Assembly (NCBI RefSeq): GCF_000003605.2
Contig: NW_003116454.1
Location: 70,457 to 92,162 of the forward strand
Source: Saccoglossus kowalevskii
Lineage: Eukaryota; Hemichordata; Enteropneusta; Harrimaniidae
Direction of reading: 5' to 3'
DNA: 21,706 bases
In this document: one piece after another, positions 9,524 to 19,020 of the stretch
Position numbering within the stretch: position 1 is the first letter of the stretch
How the letters are laid out: each line of letters opens with the position of its first letter
Notes under the pieces: model-generated
Told to the model about the DNA's origin: nothing
Databases searched by the model: none
The model's input: only the letters and a program-made list of their open reading frames with translations
Made by a program: the position numbers and the translations under genes

Positions 9524-9960
9524 TCGTTTAAAAGCAATTACTAGCAGTTGCTGAGTTCTCGTAGTGAGCAGTTTTCAGCACAATAGACAAAACAGTAAAA
9601 CTATTTGATGTTGGTGGTCTTTGGGACCTACAAGTATTTTCAAATCTGCATGTCATGTGGAAACCACAATGCAAAATACAGAGACAAGCATCTATCATTG
9701 TTTACCTCACATTGAGAGGTGTTGCCATGGCAATAACGATAGGAGCCAAGGAAACATATGCATTCTGTGTTAATCACTGCAAAATATAAGCATGGTGCTT
9801 TGCAGAGTTGCCAAGGAAACTAACATCGCAGATATTTCTGGCTTTAAAGCAATGTAAGTTGGTGTGAACATAGTAAAACTGCTAGGAACTTTGTCTCTTA
9901 TTGAAAAGCCTTTTTCGTCAAAACAATCGGTAAATAAATTCAAGCAAGATGGTTGCAGCA
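9524..9960 (+). other. Probable 3' UTR of the WDR89-like gene
   Basis: Follows the TGA stop directly. No AATAAA occurs before 9933. The right end is a guess based on that signal. Confidence 0.4.
9933..9938 (+). terminator. Candidate polyadenylation signal AATAAA
   Basis: First AATAAA after the stop codon, about 410 bases downstream, with a T/G-rich stretch beginning roughly 15-25 bases later. AATAAA is common by chance in such AT-rich DNA. Confidence 0.35.
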
Positions 9961-11940
9961 ATATTTATGCTATTTATTTTTATCATAATACAGTGGTAAC
10001 TGTAATGCAATGTTATATCATTCTCACATATGTGTGAAATATCAGTTTTATGGGATAAATTGTATTTAATTAACTGCTATACTATGAAGTGGTGCCAGAA
10101 CCCTATCAAACAAATTTAAAAAAGTATTTTCACATCTTTGTGTGAGATTTTTTTCTCAGATCTTTTTTATTCCTCCAATTTTCTTATTCTTTTTTTTTTT
10201 CGTTGTTCATAATCAACAAATCAGCCATTTAATTTGAATCTGTGTAGCATTGATTTCCTGTTACATTATCACATTGCTACAAAAGTATCACTTATCAAAA
10301 TCAACTTTTTGAGAACAGAGCTATGGCTATGAACTCCGTTCAACTAGATGCAGTCGAGTAAATATTTTTTTTTTTAGGGTTGTTAAAGACGATCCTTCTC
10401 TGTGTTTGATGCAAAGACCATCCTTTCTTTTTGAACCAATGTACAACTATACCTAAAGTGAAGACCTAACCAACCATTCTAAAATAGGTTCCATTTTGCA
10501 TGCTATTTTGGGTGTATGTGCACTATTAAGACACTAAGTGTCCATTGAACTCTTTGTCATTTGTTTATGAATAATTCAACACTTTTGAAGAACCAATCAA
10601 ATTCCTTACTAGCTCAGTCAATAGAAGCTCAACTCTGCGGTGATTGATGTTCCAATAGGTAAACTTCTCACCAACTCCAGATGTACCTTGGCTGAAGTTG
10701 TCATTTCACACAAGGTGCAACTCTGGCATATAGAACAAAACAGTATTACTCTGTGCAAGACTTACAAAAGTGATTCAAAAATATGTGAGATTAATATGAT
10801 GCCAGTTTACAGTCAAGATATAAAATAGTAGTTTACATTCTGCATATGAATACAACCATAGTGGTTTACAACCTGCATAGATTAGATATTGACACAAGTG
10901 GGGGTTTAACGAAATGAACATATGACCAGAACAAGGGGTGACCAAGAGGTATAATTTGTTTATTTATTTATTTTATTGTTATTCTCAGCAATGGCTAATT
11001 TATTCTGTCGTAATTAGAGGAATTCAAAGCATCTGTTGAGAAATCAAAAAAATAAATAATGTTAGTGTTTCCACAAAGTTGTTTGAAAGTAAACAACTTG
11101 ACAAATTTGTCAATACTAAGTACATGAAATAATGAAAAATATGTGTAATTCTGTCAGACATCTTAACTATCGTATTGCATTCTGGGTAATTAAGAATGGA
11201 GGCATTTAGCTTGATGGACATATTAAGTTGATAACATATTCAAACGTCCAAATGTTTATCGTTGTATTTGAACCTCAATACTTGATTTTTTTGCCAAGTG
11301 CACATATTGCCTTTGACATGAATTTACTTTTAATTGCATAACATTTTTATAACTTTTTTTTTCAATAATTTGTTTATTAAATTTTTTCACTATCATGTAT
11401 AGTAATTATTGTTTATGACTGTTGTTTGTGTGCGCGCCTGTGTTTTTTAGCATCCTCATGCACATAAAGACTTGAATTCTTGCATATACCTGGTAAATAA
11501 AATATTGATCTGTGACTCAACAATTTAGCTTTGGTTGGAACATTTGAATTGTTCATCTTAAAAATAACATGTTGAATGAAAACAAAAAAATTCCTATTTT
11601 TATAAGAAAAACAAATTTGCTGTTATTACACCGCAGCCATTGTTGATGATTTGCATTCTCTAAACTTTTGCATTGATGGAACATAGCAGTGAGTCATGTG
11701 TAACTTACCAGAATGCAAATTATTTAGAAATGGCAGCCACACAATATATACGCGAATTGTTGTATTTGCATAATCATCACATTTTGGTATTGCATAGTAA
11801 ATTCAATACATACTAAGTATTTGCACAGATAGATGCTTAGAGGTGTTGTCTCTCTCTCTGCAACCCGACTATGGCCATATTTTTCAATAGTTGTGCACAA
11901 AACCTCACTCCTAAGTCACAATATGGCAAAAGTCTTTTTC
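9961..11940. other. AT-rich intergenic DNA
   Basis: No exon or array recognised. Short open frames at 10640-10828 and 11024-11221 lack domain motifs. The only notable cluster is three ATTTGCAT octamers at 11649-11771 (listed separately). Confidence 0.5.
11649..11771. promoter_or_regulatory. Cluster of three POU octamers, two forming an inverted repeat
   Basis: ATTTGCATTCT (11649-11659) is the exact reverse complement of AGAATGCAAAT (11710-11720), and flanking bases extend the similarity imperfectly to about 30 bp. A third ATTTGCAT lies at 11764-11771. It may be a small foldback element or a regulatory cluster; the sequence does not decide. Confidence 0.3.
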
Positions 11941-11959
11941 TTGGTAAAATAAGTAAAAG

Positions 11960-12945
11960 TGATGTTTACGAGATTTCTTTGTACTAAGTGTGGTGTTCAC
12001 AAGATTCTTATTTACTAAGTGTGGTATTTGCAAGATTATTTTGTACTAAGTGTGGTGTTTACAATATTATTTTGTACTAGGTATGGTGTTTCACAAGATT
12101 ATTTTGTACTAAGTGTGGTGTTTACAAGATTGTGTACTAAGTGTGGTGTTTACAAGATTATTTTGTACTAAGTGTGGTGTTTACAAGATTATTTTGTATT
12201 AAGTGTGGTGTTTACAATATTGCTTTGTACTAAGTGTGGTGTTTACAATATTATTTTGTACTAGGTATGGTGTTTACAAAATTCTTTTGTAATAAGTGTG
12301 GTGTTTACAAGAATCCTTTGCAGTAAGTGTCATGTTTACAAGCTTCCCTTGTATTAAGTGTGGTGTTTACAAGATTATTGTGTACTAAGTATGATGTTTA
12401 CAAGATTATTTTGTCCTAAGTATAGTGTTCACAAGATTCGCTTGTGCTAAGTATGGTGTTTACAAGATTATTTTGTACTATGTGTCGTGTTTACAAGACT
12501 ATTTCCTACTAAATGTTGTGTTTACAAGATTATTTTGTACTATGTGTCGTGTTTACAAGATTATTTTGTACTAAGTGCGTTGTTTACAAGATTCCTTTGT
12601 ACTATGTGTGGCGTCTACAATAGTCTTTTGTACTATGTGTGGTGTTTACAAGATTACCTTGTACTGAGTGTGGTGTTTACAAGATTATTTTGTACTAAGT
12701 GTGGTGTTTACAATATTATTTTGTACTAGGTATGGTGTTTACAAAATTCTTTTATAATATGTGTGGTGTTTACATGATTTCTTTGTATTAAGTGTGGTGT
12801 TTACAAGATAGTGTACTAAGTGTGGTGTTTACAAGATAGTTTTGTACTAAGTATGGTGTTTACAAAATTATTTTGTACTAAGTGTGGTGTTTACAAGAGT
12901 ATTGTGTACTAAGTGTGGTGATTTACTACAAACACCATCATTGTT
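11960..12945 (+). repeat. 31-bp minisatellite (about 32 copies) carrying a TGTTTAC motif
   Basis: The unit is close to TTTTGTACTAAGTGTGGTGT followed by TTACAAGATTA, with exact 31-bp spacing at 12161, 12192, 12223 and 12254. Variants include short units lacking ATTTT before GTGTACTAAG and changes such as CAATATT or ATGTGTCGTG. Most units carry TGTTTAC, the forkhead-factor core. A block containing CAATATTATTTTGTACTAGG followed by ACAAAATTCTTTT recurs near 12245 and 12712, which suggests segmental duplication inside the array. 31 is not a multiple of 3, so open frames here are not credible genes. Confidence 0.93.
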
Positions 12946-13168
12946 GCTGCTGCGTGAGTTTGTAGATGTACAATATGTCGATGGTCGGATCAGAAAAACT
13001 CGTTGGACTCCCTCACCAACCACCTGTCCGATTAAACCAGATAGTTTTCAACAAATACACTTTCTAGTATCCGGGATAGATTTCAACAAAGAAACTTCTG
13101 AGTTATGGTTTCCATCGAAGACCGATTCTGCAGGAAATGGTTACGGAAAATTAAAGACATATTTATAA
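12930..13168 (+). CDS. Unassigned open segment, possible exon or coding remnant
   Basis: Directly after the 31-bp array, an open frame of about 79 codons ends at TAA (13166-13168). Its composition looks protein-like: VDGRIRKTRWTPSPTTCP, then FQQIHFLVSGIDF and ELWFPSKTDSAGNGYGKL. It is less AT-rich than its surroundings and free of low-complexity sequence. I recognise no family. The open frame extends upstream into the array, which cannot be its true start. A possible acceptor TTTGTAG lies at about 12959-12965, but that would need a specific phase. It may be a terminal exon, a piece of a transposon protein, or chance. Confidence 0.25.
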
Positions 13169-14465
13169 CACTAGACAGTTATGACAGGGATAAATAGAAT
13201 GACCTGGTCACGTGACTGAAAGTAGTATAAATGTTTGTCGTATATATAAGATATATCACTGATAATTCGGTGTGCCGCCAAACTTCTAAAATCCACCAAA
13301 CCCCGAAACTTCTGTTACCTACGTGACACCTTTTAGGAGTCCTTGGGTAGTAATCAAATACTCAGATATTAAAAACGGGCTTGTGAAAAATAATTAGCTT
13401 AATTAACTTGTTGATTATGCGTACATACCTCTGCAAAATATAGATATAAATAAACAGTTGATGTGTTCATGCAGATCTGCAACTGTTAGTGTCGTAATAT
13501 TATATTCTACATAACAGACCCTTGCCAAGAAAGGACAAATTAAGTTATTACGAGTCACGTGACGAATGCAAGAACCCTAAGCATGTGACATAACTAGTTT
13601 AAACCGCGAGGAAAGTGGTCACCATTTCTTCACTTCAGTTACGATTTTATTCACTTGTGCGATATATATATGTACATTTTTCACCGACCTGTAAAGAACA
13701 CATATTATTTTTGCTAGCTTTTTATTTCTTAAGTGCCGACTTGAACGCGGTGGTTTGACTCATCACAATTGATTCGGAGATTGTTTGATTTATCGCCGGC
13801 AAATGATATATATGTTTTCGACGGATTAACGATGTTGAATGCAACAAACACCGTAAGTCTAATCCGATGATTTACATCATTGATTACTACAAATAGCTTT
13901 TGAATTTCAATTTAGAAGTCTATCAACCCATTTGGATGTCAGTTAGTGCTCGGTCCATGCACGGGCACGTCTGTGTATCCCACTAAGCAGGTGGCAACAT
14001 GAAATGTCTAACCAATGGTTTGAAAATAAATAAACTATTCCGCTATGCATTATGTCATATTGATATTGTAAAATGCCGGATTTCGATACGACAATTTGGA
14101 AAATTGGACTGTAAACAGAGTTGATTTCTGATAGATCATTTTCTCTTGTTTGTCGATGATTGGTCAGGTATCAAAAGCCTGCAGTTAGTATATGCAGTAG
14201 TAAAGTATTTTTTTAACTTGGTAACATACTAACCTATACCTACATCATTTTAAATTTATTATTTTAATTTATACTGTGCCCGTCGTGTTAGCAAAGGGAC
14301 GGCACGTGTGTTGGTATGATGGTTTTCCCAACGTGATGTCCAATTAGTCAGGTGGCATAGCAAGATGATGTGGACATTCAGGACAAAAATACCAAACTTA
14401 GTCCACGTATTCCTAATTGCATTACCTGTTGATTTTTAATAAGTTCCACTTCCACTAAACATATT
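13169..14465. other. Intergenic DNA with CACGTG sites, no gene assigned
   Basis: TCACGTGAC occurs near 13208 and again near 13555. ATGTTGAATGCAACAAACACC followed by GTAAGT (13832-13858) looks like a tiny first exon with a donor but has no support downstream. Two loosely similar direct segments (GGGCACGT...CAGGTGGCAACATG near 13963-14002 and CGGCACGT...CAGGTGGCATAGCAAGATG near 14300-14368) may be remnants of one repeat. Nothing else recognised. Confidence 0.45.
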
Positions 14466-14500
14466 ATGGCGGCCATCTTGGATTCTAAGATGGCCGCTAT
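14466..14500. repeat. 14-bp inverted repeat with GGCGGCCATCTT arms
   Basis: ATGGCGGCCATCTT (14466-14479), loop GGATTCT, AAGATGGCCGCTAT (14487-14500), with one mismatch. The arms share the GGCCAT(C/T)TT core with the palindromes of the 19.4-20.5 kb element, so they may derive from related repeats. Confidence 0.8.
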
Positions 14501-14889
14501 GTAAAAACCCGTAACAACCATTATCGTGGTTTCTAAGCTACTTAGGCTCAAAATGTTGGTGTCTAAATATACATTTTCTTGGGCAAATAAAACAATTATG
14601 CTATTTAGAATATTATTAAATACTTATTTTTGTGTCAAACTTCACACCCTTGTTTAGAACAAAATATAAAAATACAACATTTCAAGAACAAATTAGTGAA
14701 ATGATAGCAAGAAGACATGTCGATGAGAAGTGCTTGATCAGTATATTGTAGATACACTAGTACTGAACTTAAACTAGATACGTGACATAGATAGTTCAGA
14801 CAAATTATAATAGTATTGAACCACATGTCAGTATAGATGCACTACTAATATTGTAAATGTACATGTATTGAACTTATCTTGTATGCATA
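14501..14889. other. AT-rich DNA downstream of the pseudogene
   Basis: No gene, terminal repeat or array seen. A minus-strand open frame at 14635-14826 has no recognisable motif. Confidence 0.5.
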
Positions 14890-15420
14890 TACTTCACTTT
14901 TCAAAGTGACAACTGCACAATTTAGTGCATTTCCATTGTGCTTTTTACAACCACTTCTTGCGCCACATCCTCTCTGACTCTTGCATGCACGCCTGACCAG
15001 TTCTGTGCATGCCTTTAGGAGGCCATTGGTTGAGTGCTCCAAACAGGCATTCATGATTGCTTACCAAGAGTCCAGCCCCAACAGGTACAAGTTTTTGACT
15101 TTGTTCAATGGTAGACCATATTCCAGCTTGGTATGTAACTCTTTTTGTGTGCTGCAATAGTGCATCATGGGTAGGTAGAATGGTCTCCATTGTCTTCTCC
15201 TTCTGACAGTATATTGCCTTAATTGCTTCATGAATGTGTTGCAGCTCACTCGTCTTATCGTGTATAATCACTGTGAAGCGTTCCAGTAGCTGATAGTGTG
15301 GGTCATTTGCTTCTACCTTAGAGTATTGGTTGAGTGCCATTAAGGTAAATGCACGGGTAACATCAGCGTAACTCTTCCATGCTGCCTATGCTGACTTTTT
15401 ATCCTTTCCATAGAAAGCAA
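14890..15420 (-). pseudogene. Pseudogene segment 5: C-terminal region and Cys-rich tail
   Basis: After GCDTT the frame continues as AFYGKDKKSA, a TAG stop near 15390, AAWKSYADVTRAFTLMALNQ, FTVIIHDKTSELQ, THDALLQHTKRVTYQAGIWS and SQKLVPVGAGLL. A frameshift near 15015 leads into KACTELVRRACKSQRGCGAR and SGCKKHNGNALNC. The family usually ends in a Cys-rich segment of the C-x2-4-C type (RGC...C.C.K....CT.LC). Here several cysteines are replaced, so any zinc cluster is probably broken. The sequence fades near 14890 with no clear stop. Confidence 0.7.
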
Positions 15421-16160
15421 AGGTGGTGTCGCATCCGATAAAGCAGTGGAAGATAGGTAAAGCCCAAAATATCATATATACCATTGATGGGATGATATGT
15501 TAAGTGTTTATCTGTACCAAAAGCAATCCAAATATTGACATCTTCAGCCAAAGTGATCAAAAGTTGAAACTTGCCAATATGGATAACAAGAACATCTGTG
15601 TGAACAGCTTGTACCAAACATTTAGCACAATCATTCAGTATAGCATCCAGTATACGGATCAGCAGCCTGGCATCTGCTTCATCGTGGTTGCATGGTGGCA
15701 ATGAACAATTGGTTTCTTGATGAATGATTGCAGTACCAGATGTAATAATGATTTCCTTGTTGTCGGGACATTTGATGGTAGCAATCTTGTGGGAAAGAAA
15801 TGAAAACAGTTCCTGTTTAATGGTCGGGTCACGCAAGAAGTCAGACCAGTTTCCTGGAATCTTGTTTTTACCAGCAATCTTTCTTCAAATACCTTTTCCT
15901 CGTTTTTCTCTTGTAGCTTATTTTATAGTGCAAGGAATGTAGGTGTCCCATACCACGTCAATTCGTTTTGAGTGTTCTAACTGTTTCAGAATGTGTGGAA
16001 CAAAGATACGGTCAGCATTCTCATCAAATGTTCCAATTCCAAAAGAGGAGAGCAAGTGTACCACAGCAGCCACATCAAGGACTTTTACATCAAAGCAAAC
16101 AGGAGGGTCTTTCCCATTGTCTTGTGTCAGTATGTTCAATAGATCAGACTTTTCTTTTTC
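15399..16160 (-). pseudogene. Pseudogene segment 4: FEN/XPG-like nuclease motifs
   Basis: One frame from about 16160 to 15399 is interrupted only by TAA (15918-15920) and TGA (15885-15887). It shows FDVKVLD and AAVVHLL (about 16091-16050), IDVVWDTYIP (about 15962-15933), ATREKRGKGI before the TGA, RKIAGKNKIPGNWSDFLRDP, CNHDEADARLL (HDEADAR at 15666-15686), VHTDVLVI (HTD at 15594-15602) and WIAFGTD. GCDTT appears one frame over at 15422-15436 on the plus coordinates. The order D..., WD...K...TR-KRG, E-x-D, D-x-D, GCD parallels the acidic motifs of FEN1/XPG nucleases (VDAS, VFDG, EAEA, DMD, GSDY). This copy reads HTD where I expect DTD, so one metal ligand seems lost. The nuclease assignment is inference. 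Confidence 0.6.
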
Positions 16161-16586
16161 TTTCTGCATGAAAAAAACCCTCTTCATGGTGATAAAAGCA
16201 ATTATTTTCTTTTGGAACGAAGTCAGCCTCAAACGCCCTCAATAGCCATGCTTGTTCAGGCCCTGAGATCATCCACTTCCTGAAGGCTGAAGGATATTCA
16301 GTAAGTTCAACTGCCCCACCAGAGCCCTTGACTGTTTCATTATTCTGCTCATGTGCCTTGTCTATTGCCATGCCCGAAAATCTGTTGGTTGCTTTGTGGA
16401 TGACCCAATGACTATGACTTTGAAACTCGCCGAGAATTGGTTCTGGAAGATTTTCCATGTCTCTGATGTGTATTGGTAGCCACCGGGCATAATTGTTGTG
16501 GTCTAATGCAAAGAACCATGGGACCAGTGGCTTTAGGCCTTCCACATACAAAGGGGGAATTACCCTCACGTTGTAATCTGATGAAA
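16144..16586 (-). pseudogene. Pseudogene segment 3: ALDHNNYARWLPIH block
   Basis: The longest clean stretch of the middle region, with about 145 codons open in one frame. Key motifs are FFALDHNNYARWLPIHIRDM, then HWVIHKATNRFSGMAIDKAH, HEQNNETVKGSGGAVELTEY and RKWMISGPEQAWLLRAFE. These blocks are strongly conserved in the family as I recall it (NYARWL, FSxMAxDxAHEQ, GxGGAVxLTE). The start is a frameshift join, not an initiation site. The frame is lost near 16150-16200 in an A-rich run. Confidence 0.8.
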
Positions 16587-16589
16587 ATA

Positions 16590-17978
16590 AAACCCATGAG
16601 CTCTATGTTTAGAATTGTATCCCAGTACTAAAATGTTGGCTCTTCTTTGGTTTTACCGTCATTGGATTCCTGGATGAGTAGGAGAGCATTTTGCTGAAGC
16701 TTTGATAGGGCTAAAGCAGTTACCTGGTGAGCATATCTTGTCCTTGTTACATGTGTGGCCTACAGAAAAGAGTCAGTACCTGATTCCAGCTTTTGTCAAA
16801 GCATTGATCCACCTAGATCCCTCCAAATAGTCACCATACACTTTTAACATGGTCATTTCAACATTATGATGCATTTGTCCTCCCCATGTGTGTCAGGCCA
16901 ATTCCATTGAGTGAGCTTGGCTAGTGCATAAAGTAGTGCATTCACTGCTACAACATGCATCTGTCCAGGATTAAGGAATTATGTAGCCCAGTGCACAACA
17001 TTTATTCCATGGTTGACCATAGCTGATGTCGCTGCCTTCTCATAAAACAGTGGCAAAAGTTGTGCGTAGAGTAGAATGCACGTCTACTAATGAACTTCTA
17101 CTTTTCCCATTACTTGACCAGCATACTCCACCCAGTCCTTCTCCTTCAGCTCTGTATCTTCAATTTCGCCATCTTCGGAGTAGAAGTATATGACAGCTTG
17201 GGAACTACAACTGTTGTTGTCTTCATAGCCACAGCTGGCACAGTTGTAAACTTATCAGGTAACTCATGATTCTTCTTGGCATTAGGTGAAGACATACTGA
17301 GTTTATTTTTTCTGCTACCCAAATTTAACGAAGCGGGAAACTGAAACAGGTTGTACCATGAAAAGACCCCTGGGTGGGCAGTTGTACTCGAAAGATTGTA
17401 ATCCAAGTTCTCAAGTGCTCCAACAGTGAATAGTCTACGTCGAAGTTGGGCAGGAACCACCACCCTTTTCTTCTGATAATTCTCACAGACAGCAGTTGCA
17501 AGCTGGTTCTCAAACTTACACTAAGACCGAAGTCAAAAAGCTGGTTAATATTTTTTTTAGACCGAGTCTCTGAAATGGTGAGAATTGGCAGAAGCTGATG
17601 AATGTTTCTTGAAGTTAAAGACAATAAGCTGTGAACTTGAGAGGTTTGCCTGTGAGTTTATCAAATCTTGATCTTTCAAATCAGAACCATTTAACAGCAT
17701 TTAAACCAGAGTTTTCAGTGTGAGCACTGACCCTCGATGACACCCAGAAGGAAAAGTTCAATCCATTAAAGTTATCATCTCATTACACACAATATTGGCA
17801 GCTTTTGCAAGCAATAGTGCACAAGTATGTGAGAATTTTTTTTAAGTCGTTTCATGTTAATCTCTTTTTCAATACCAAAGTCTTGTAGACGTTTTTCATA
17901 TAGGTGGTGCAGAACTGAAAATTTGAAGAGGAAGGTTCCATCTTCCACACAGTTTTCTACATAGGTAAATAGTTCCAT
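16590..17978 (-). pseudogene. Pseudogene segment 2: heavily damaged middle region
   Basis: Recognisable family blocks in changing frames are: MELFTYVENCVEDGTF (17978 down); LAKAANIVCNEM near 17800; PSGCHRGSVLTLKTLV, a stop, then MLLNGSDLKDQD (about 17744-17650); TRSKKNINQLFDFGLSVS near 17530-17580; ENQLATAVCENYQKK and VVVPAQLRRRLFTVGALENL (about 17510-17405); SFHGT in another frame near 17360; TTVPAVAMKTTTVVVPKL; ELKEKDWVEYAGQVMGK (about 17150-17105); LLPLFYEKAATSAMVNHGIN near 17060-17000; WNWPDTHGED near 16900-16875; and ATHVTRTRYAHQVTALALSK near 16760-16700. The role of this region is unknown. It is the most decayed part of the copy. Confidence 0.75.
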
Positions 17979-18006
17979 GGGAGCTCTGGCCTTTATAATC
18001 TTCTCC

Positions 18007-18339
18007 TCAGAACCACCAGTGGATTAGCAATGATCGATGTTGATTTCTTAATTTTGTCAAACACTGGAAATGATACTTAGCATCTATTGCAACAAGATCT
18101 CCACCTTTTAGCTTAGTCATTAACTTTGAGTCGTTTAGATCCTTTGCCATCAGTTTCAAGTTGTCATTAATACAGGTATACTCATGGAGATGTCCATCTA
18201 TTTCTTGACAAAACAAACAAGCTATTGTGTTTACTGGGTGACGTCGAGGTTGTTTCTCTTCACTTTCTGCTACAGTTTCTTCACTCTGTCGCTTTTTAGT
18301 ACCTGTTTGTACACCGCATCGTGGATTTATTTTCACCAA
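18007..18339 (-). pseudogene. Pseudogene segment 1: N-terminal CxxC...HxxC zinc-binding motif
   Basis: Open segment of about 110 codons with no ATG; the upstream frame reaches a stop near 18373. A basic stretch (TKKRQSEETVAESEEKQPRR) precedes CLFC at residues 41-44, then HLHEY at 50-54. After about 35 residues comes AKYHFQCL, with H90 and C93. A CxxC plus YHxxC arrangement suggests one zinc site of a DNA- or protein-binding type. The frame breaks near 18000, and the family text resumes one frame over with TYVENCVEDGTFLFKFS and LYEKRLQDFGIEKEIN down to about 17830. Confidence 0.75.
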
Positions 18340-18387
18340 ACAGTTAAACCAATAATTGTTTAATGGATTGGTTAGTTAATTCGGCCT

Positions 18388-18460
18388 GGGGGGGGGGTCG
18401 GTTGATCAGTAGGGGGTACCCTGTTTTTGATATCATGAATAGGGGGGTCACCATGTTTTC
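18388..18460 (+). repeat. G-tract cluster with a degenerate 30-bp direct repeat
   Basis: Runs of 10 G (18388-18397), 5 G (18412-18416) and 6 G (18442-18447) lie in 60 bases. The last two start similar 30-bp units, AGGGGGTACCCTGTTTTT and AGGGGGGTCACCATGTTTT. It lies about 50 bases beyond the N-terminal end of the pseudogene. It may be an element edge or a G-quadruplex-prone site. Confidence 0.6.
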
Positions 18461-19018
18461 CAGAATTCACACATGCACTCATGCATATATTTTTAAAAAT
18501 TAATCGTACAAATGTGTTTTAATAATAACTATTACCTATATGGCCTAAAAATTGGTTGATGCAAAAATGTTATAGGCTAAATGTTTTGAGGTTAAAGTTG
18601 CCAAATAGCTAACAGATTATGCAATGCGGCTAGAACCCCAATTATACAGTTAAGTTTTAAACACATCGCAAGTCCATGTGCTGCTGATATCAGATTATTT
18701 TATTTAAAGTCTGAAGTCTTCATGATATTTACTGGATTTATCCAACTATAACAGGAGACGGAAAAACAACACATCAATTAGTACAAAAAGCAGTGACAGT
18801 TTTTGTTCAGCAAATCAAAAAAGTAAAATTTTTTGTTTTTTTAACTTTTAAATATGCACATTTTGCTCTGTGAATACCAATCTGATTAAAATCTGATGTA
18901 GTGTACGGGCTTTAATTATTTTGGCTATAATCTTATTTTAATTTAATTTTTTATTATATTTGTTATTGATGCCCTTTTATTTTATTATTTTACTTTGACT
19001 TTGAGATTTTTTTTTTAA
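18461..19018. other. AT-rich DNA without a recognised feature
   Basis: Long T and A runs and almost no CpG. No exon or repeat boundary seen. Confidence 0.5.
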
Positions 19019-19020
19019 TT

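Larger units (their letters stand above)
14890..18340 (-). pseudogene. Decayed copy of a multi-copy metazoan protein family with FEN/XPG-like nuclease motifs
   Basis: Read on the minus strand from 18340 to 14890, successive open segments in shifting frames give one continuous protein-like order of about 1,150 codons. The order is an N-terminal zinc-binding motif, a middle region with LFTVGALENLDYN and NYARWLPIHIRDM, then nuclease-like motifs, then a Cys-rich tail. I recognise this as a family annotated as uncharacterised protein in many copies in cnidarians, molluscs, lancelets and fish, probably transposon-associated; that is memory, not a search. Lesions include frameshifts near 18000, 17740, 17570, 17515, 17390, 16580, 16180, 15460 and 15015; in-frame stops near 17697, 15918-15920 (TAA), 15885-15887 (TGA) and 15390; several stops at 16800-17000; and loss of roughly 50 residues near 17820. 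No introns are evident, as in a transposon or retrocopy. I found no terminal inverted repeats or target duplication flanking it. Confidence 0.85.

Noticed and set aside
9352..9537. Minus-strand frame with SQCTTALSQCTTTLSHC repeats
   Set aside because: Antisense shadow of the in-frame 21-bp repeat of the terminal exon.
12487..12729. Plus-strand open frame with FTRLF / CGVYN repeats
   Set aside because: Read-through of the 31-bp minisatellite with frame rotation; no start context and no domain.
13963..14368. Pair of loosely similar CACGT...CAGGTGGCA segments as LTRs
   Set aside because: Too short and divergent, with no primer-binding site, polypurine tract or coding region between them.
15504..16245. 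Plus-strand open frames opposite the pseudogene
   Set aside because: They are antisense to segments with clear family motifs on the minus strand and show no motifs themselves.
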